From Zooshikella sp050749885 (lineage in GTDB: Bacteria; Pseudomonadota; Gammaproteobacteria; Pseudomonadales; Zooshikellaceae), in assembly GCF_050749885.1 (NCBI RefSeq), contig NZ_JBOIUB010000013.1, forward strand, positions 1 through 64,000: 64,000 bases of DNA, given 5' to 3'. Positions 61,776 to 64,000 of this stretch are shown piece after piece (position 1 is the first letter of the stretch; every line of letters starts with the position of its first letter). The notes beneath the pieces were generated by a model. That model made no database searches. It saw only the letters and a list, made by a program, of their open reading frames with translations, and had not been told where the DNA came from. A program made the translations under genes and the position numbers.

Positions 61776-62395
61776 GTAATGAGTAATAAGTAGTTAACCT
61801 CTCTTCTGCGGGATAGATTCTAACATGAAAAAAAGATGACAATAAAACAACTAATTCATTTTATTTTATTTTATTTGCGTGAAGTCAAAAATTCATGTCG
61901 GGAAAGTCTGTGAGTGATGAAATTTACTTTAAATAAAGTCGGAAAAAGCAGTTTTTATACGACGTTATCGATTTATTTAAATGAGAATGGTTGTGTTTTT
62001 TATGGAAGTAATATTAATTAATTTTGCGTTATTTTTTTATTGAAATTATATATTTTTTGGTAAACTTACATAGCACAATGGGTTGAGCACTTTGGTGCAG
62101 ATATCGTTAAGGTCCATGAAGCATCTAATGAGTAAGGTACTTGTACAGGTAAACTAGGCATAATATTGTAATAAAAAAAAATTTACATGCTTTGGATTTG
62201 GATGATTGTATATTTCAGGTGAGTGTACCCTGATAAATTTGATCTGGTTAACATAATTCGTAAAACGTATTTTATTAGGACTTTCTAATTTTATGAATGC
62301 AAAAGCTATCTTGACTAAAAGCTAGCGGTTGTATGGTTGTTGTTTAACTGATACTTCGACTTAAAGTACTTCCAACAGCAAAACAAGGAGAGAAA

Positions 62396-63049
62396 ATGAA
62401 ACGTGTTGCAGTTATTTTGTCTGGATGTGGTGTTTTTGATGGAGCTGAAATTTATGAGTCGGTATTAACTTTGTTGCACCTTGATAAAGCTAATGTACAT
62501 TACCAGTGTTTTGCGCCTGATATCCCTCAACAACATGTGATTAACCATTTATCTGGAGAAGTGGTTGAGGGCGAAACAAGGCAGGTGCTGGTTGAAGCTG
62601 CCCGAATTGCTCGAGGGGATATAAAAAGTTTGTCTGCGCTTAGAGAAGGAGATTTTGATGCATTAATTTTTCCTGGCGGATTTGGTGCTGCAAAGAACTT
62701 ATGTTCATTTGCAACTGAGGGACAGGCTATGCAAGTACAGCCTGAAGTACTTGAAGTCTGTCAACGGTTTGCTAAAGCGACAAAACCTGTTGGCTTGATC
62801 TGCATTGCCCCGGTATTAGCAGCCAAAATTTATGGCGATAAAGTAAAGTGTACGATTGGTCACGATACAGCAACAGCCGAAGCGATCAATGCCATGGGCG
62901 CACAGCATGTGCCTTGTAATGTAGACGATGTTGTCATTGATGAACAACATAAACTAGTCACAACACCAGCTTATATGCTTGCGCAGCGAATAAATGAAGC
63001 CTCAGCAGGGATAGAAAAGTTGGTACATGCTGTTCTGGCGTTATGTTAG
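62396..63049 (+). CDS. elbB: ElbB-type glyoxalase/DJ-1 family protein
   Basis: ElbB belongs to the DJ-1/PfpI superfamily and has glyoxalase activity in E. coli. The 217-residue protein has AVILSGCGVFDGAEIYESVL at the N-terminus, FPGGFGAAKNLCSFA in the middle and LICIAPVLAAKI with the putative nucleophilic Cys. AAGGAGAG stands right before the ATG. A thioesterase gene follows after 129 bases. Confidence 0.94.
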   Translation: MKRVAVILSGCGVFDGAEIYESVLTLLHLDKANVHYQCFAPDIPQQHVINHLSGEVVEGETRQVLVEAARIARGDIKSLSALREGDFDALIFPGGFGAAKNLCSFATEGQAMQVQPEVLEVCQRFAKATKPVGLICIAPVLAAKIYGDKVKCTIGHDTATAEAINAMGAQHVPCNVDDVVIDEQHKLVTTPAYMLAQRINEASAGIEKLVHAVLALC

Positions 63050-63178
63050 AGGGTATTATCCTATAACCAAGGATATGGGGATAAGTTAGGGTATGTCGTA
63101 TTTCAAGATACTGATATGCCCTTGATCTCAGCGGATATCCAGGTCTACTACTTTTAACGCTTTCAAGGGTGGGAAGCA

Positions 63179-63658
63179 GTGAAGCATAGTACAAAAGATG
63201 TTGAAGAGTTTTTACCTGAAATAAAAGCTGCAGTGATGTCATTTTTTGACAAGGTTCCATTCAATAAATTTTTAGGGATGAAGATTACTCGTGTTGAAGC
63301 TAATTGTGTTGAAATGCATTTACCAATGAAAGAAGAGCTTATAGGTAATTACTTTATGGGGATATTGCATGGTGGCGTTATTTCGGCAATGCTGGACGTT
63401 ACTGGAGGCGCTATGGCTTTGGTGGGTGCTTTCCGTAAATTAGAGCATTTGAGCTTAGAAGAGCGTATTAAGCGTCTATCAAAAATTAGCACCATAGATT
63501 TACGTGTAGACTACTTGCGTCCAGGTCGAGGTAATGCCTTTTATGTGGTTGCTACATTGTTGCGTTCAGGTAATAAAGTCGCTGTAACGCGTTCAGAGTT
63601 TTATAACGATCAACATGAGCTTTGTGCTGTTGGAACGGGCACTTACTTGTGTGGTTGA
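63179..63658 (+). CDS. hot-dog thioesterase
   Basis: This predicted acyl-CoA thioesterase of the PaaI/YigI type has 159 residues with the family core NYFMGILHGGVISAMLDVTGG, the HGG motif and the IDLRVDYLRPGRG strand. The start is GTG, with GGTGGGAAG upstream. A similar thioesterase gene lies near hemB and ppk in Pseudomonas. The substrate is unknown. Confidence 0.85.
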   Translation: MKHSTKDVEEFLPEIKAAVMSFFDKVPFNKFLGMKITRVEANCVEMHLPMKEELIGNYFMGILHGGVISAMLDVTGGAMALVGAFRKLEHLSLEERIKRLSKISTIDLRVDYLRPGRGNAFYVVATLLRSGNKVAVTRSEFYNDQHELCAVGTGTYLCG

Positions 63659-63711
63659 CATAATTTTGGGGCTTATAACCTCCTTCATTAATTAAGAGGT
63701 AAAAGCCAGCT

Positions 63712-64000
63712 TTATGTGCCTTCACTACAGGAGGCGCCAAAAGCAAAGCAGCTGTAGCAGCGATGATGCCCAAGACGAATTTGCTGACTCATGCTTTCAT
63801 GCAAATTTGCCCCTAAGTCATACTCAGGATCATCATCAACTAAGGTGCAGGCATATACCCGTAGATTCCCTCGTATCTTAACCACCATTTTGCTGAATGC
63901 ACACATAAAGTGTTGTCGGCTAGTAGGGGAATGATAGGTTCGCATGCAGTGTTCAGTAATGTGAGGCGTTTTTCTGTGAGTAAATGGAGGCGCAAAGTCA
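63712..64000 (-). CDS. C-terminal part of a radical-SAM/SPASM-like protein (cut by window edge)
   Basis: The frame is open from the right edge to TAA at 63712-63714, giving 95 residues. The part before the internal ATG at 63945 is also in frame, so the gene starts beyond the window. It contains Cys-rich segments (VYACTLVDDD, CYSCFAFGASCSE) like the C-terminal iron-sulphur region of SPASM-type radical-SAM proteins. The family call rests on this Cys pattern and is moderate. Confidence 0.55.
   Translation of the reverse strand, partial: DFAPPFTHRKTPHITEHCMRTYHSPTSRQHFMCAFSKMVVKIRGNLRVYACTLVDDDPEYDLGANLHESMSQQIRLGHHRCYSCFAFGASCSEGT

Larger units (their letters stand above)
61336..62395. other. 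kilobase intergenic region between porin and elbB
   Basis: No gene was found in about 1060 bases. It contains a perfect 11-base inverted repeat (61509-61543), a perfect 9-base hairpin (61754-61775) and, near 62221-62270, a motif resembling the 3' half of a thiamine-pyrophosphate riboswitch without its 5' half. The promoters of the porin and elbB genes must also be here. Confidence 0.55.

Noticed and set aside
62080..62140. Short open segment resembling HFGADIVKVHE
   Set aside because: It is only about 20 codons with no start or context. It may be a relic, but it cannot be supported as a gene.
62221..62270. Possible thiamine-pyrophosphate riboswitch (ACCCTGATAAATTTGATCTGG)
   Set aside because: The 3' core resembles the TPP element, but the paired 5' strand (GGGGTGC and CTGAGA) is missing and elbB is not a thiamine gene. 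It is probably chance or a decayed remnant.

Overview
The window looks like the chromosome of a gammaproteobacterium, probably a marine Oceanospirillales/Pseudomonadales relative. The clues are moderate-to-low GC and a core block ubiD, rho, trxA, ppx, ppk1, hemB in the order known from Pseudomonas, with elbB and a hot-dog thioesterase nearby. The species cannot be fixed from sequence alone. No tRNA, rRNA or CRISPR array was seen.

Region 1 (about 1-25 kb) is half of a type VI secretion system (T6SS) and its cargo. A co-directional run encodes TagH (FHA protein), TssJ, TssK, TssL, TssM, TagF, PppA and a PpkA-like kinase. Next comes a separately transcribed hcp with a good sigma-54 promoter and an upstream palindrome. 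A lipoprotein gene bracketed by two inverted copies of a short repeat follows. Then come vgrG, a DUF4123 adaptor and an 817-residue LysM/GPGT-repeat protein that is probably the effector. A convergent SUMF1-type lipoprotein and an unrecognised ORF follow it and are immunity candidates. The sheath, baseplate and ClpV genes (tssA, B, C, E, F, G, H) are not in the window and presumably lie elsewhere.

Region 2 (about 25-30 kb) is an AT-rich accessory stretch. It holds a small secreted or membrane protein, a GT4 glycosyltransferase overlapping a PAP2-type membrane phosphatase, two small membrane proteins, a 160-bp hairpin MITE-like element and a broken gene with an in-frame TAG.

Region 3 (about 30-43 kb) is a complete P2-type contractile tail without head genes: terminator-like protein, V, W, J, I, two fibre proteins, fibre chaperone, FI sheath, FII tube, E with its E' frameshift product, T, U, X, D. 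It has no capsid, portal, terminase, integrase or recognisable lysin, so it is most likely an R-type tailocin or similar particle. An identical 14-bp palindrome stands before the cluster and before the sheath gene. The tape measure contains four 67-residue repeats.

Region 4 (about 43-64 kb) is mostly housekeeping: a secreted GH8 glycosidase fused to a PL14-like domain, fre, ubiD, rho, trxA, ppx, ppk1, hemB, a cytochrome c, an AlkB-type hydroxylase, an alpha/beta hydrolase, cheV, a Tsx-like porin, elbB, a thioesterase and the C-terminal end of a radical-SAM-like protein cut by the right edge.

Three families of short palindromic repeats (R1, R2 and R3 here) are scattered through the intergenic spaces. 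The most unusual items are the two contractile systems side by side, the unassigned LysM effector module, the repeat-built tape measure, the sigma-54 control of hcp and the inverted R1 pair inside the T6SS cluster.
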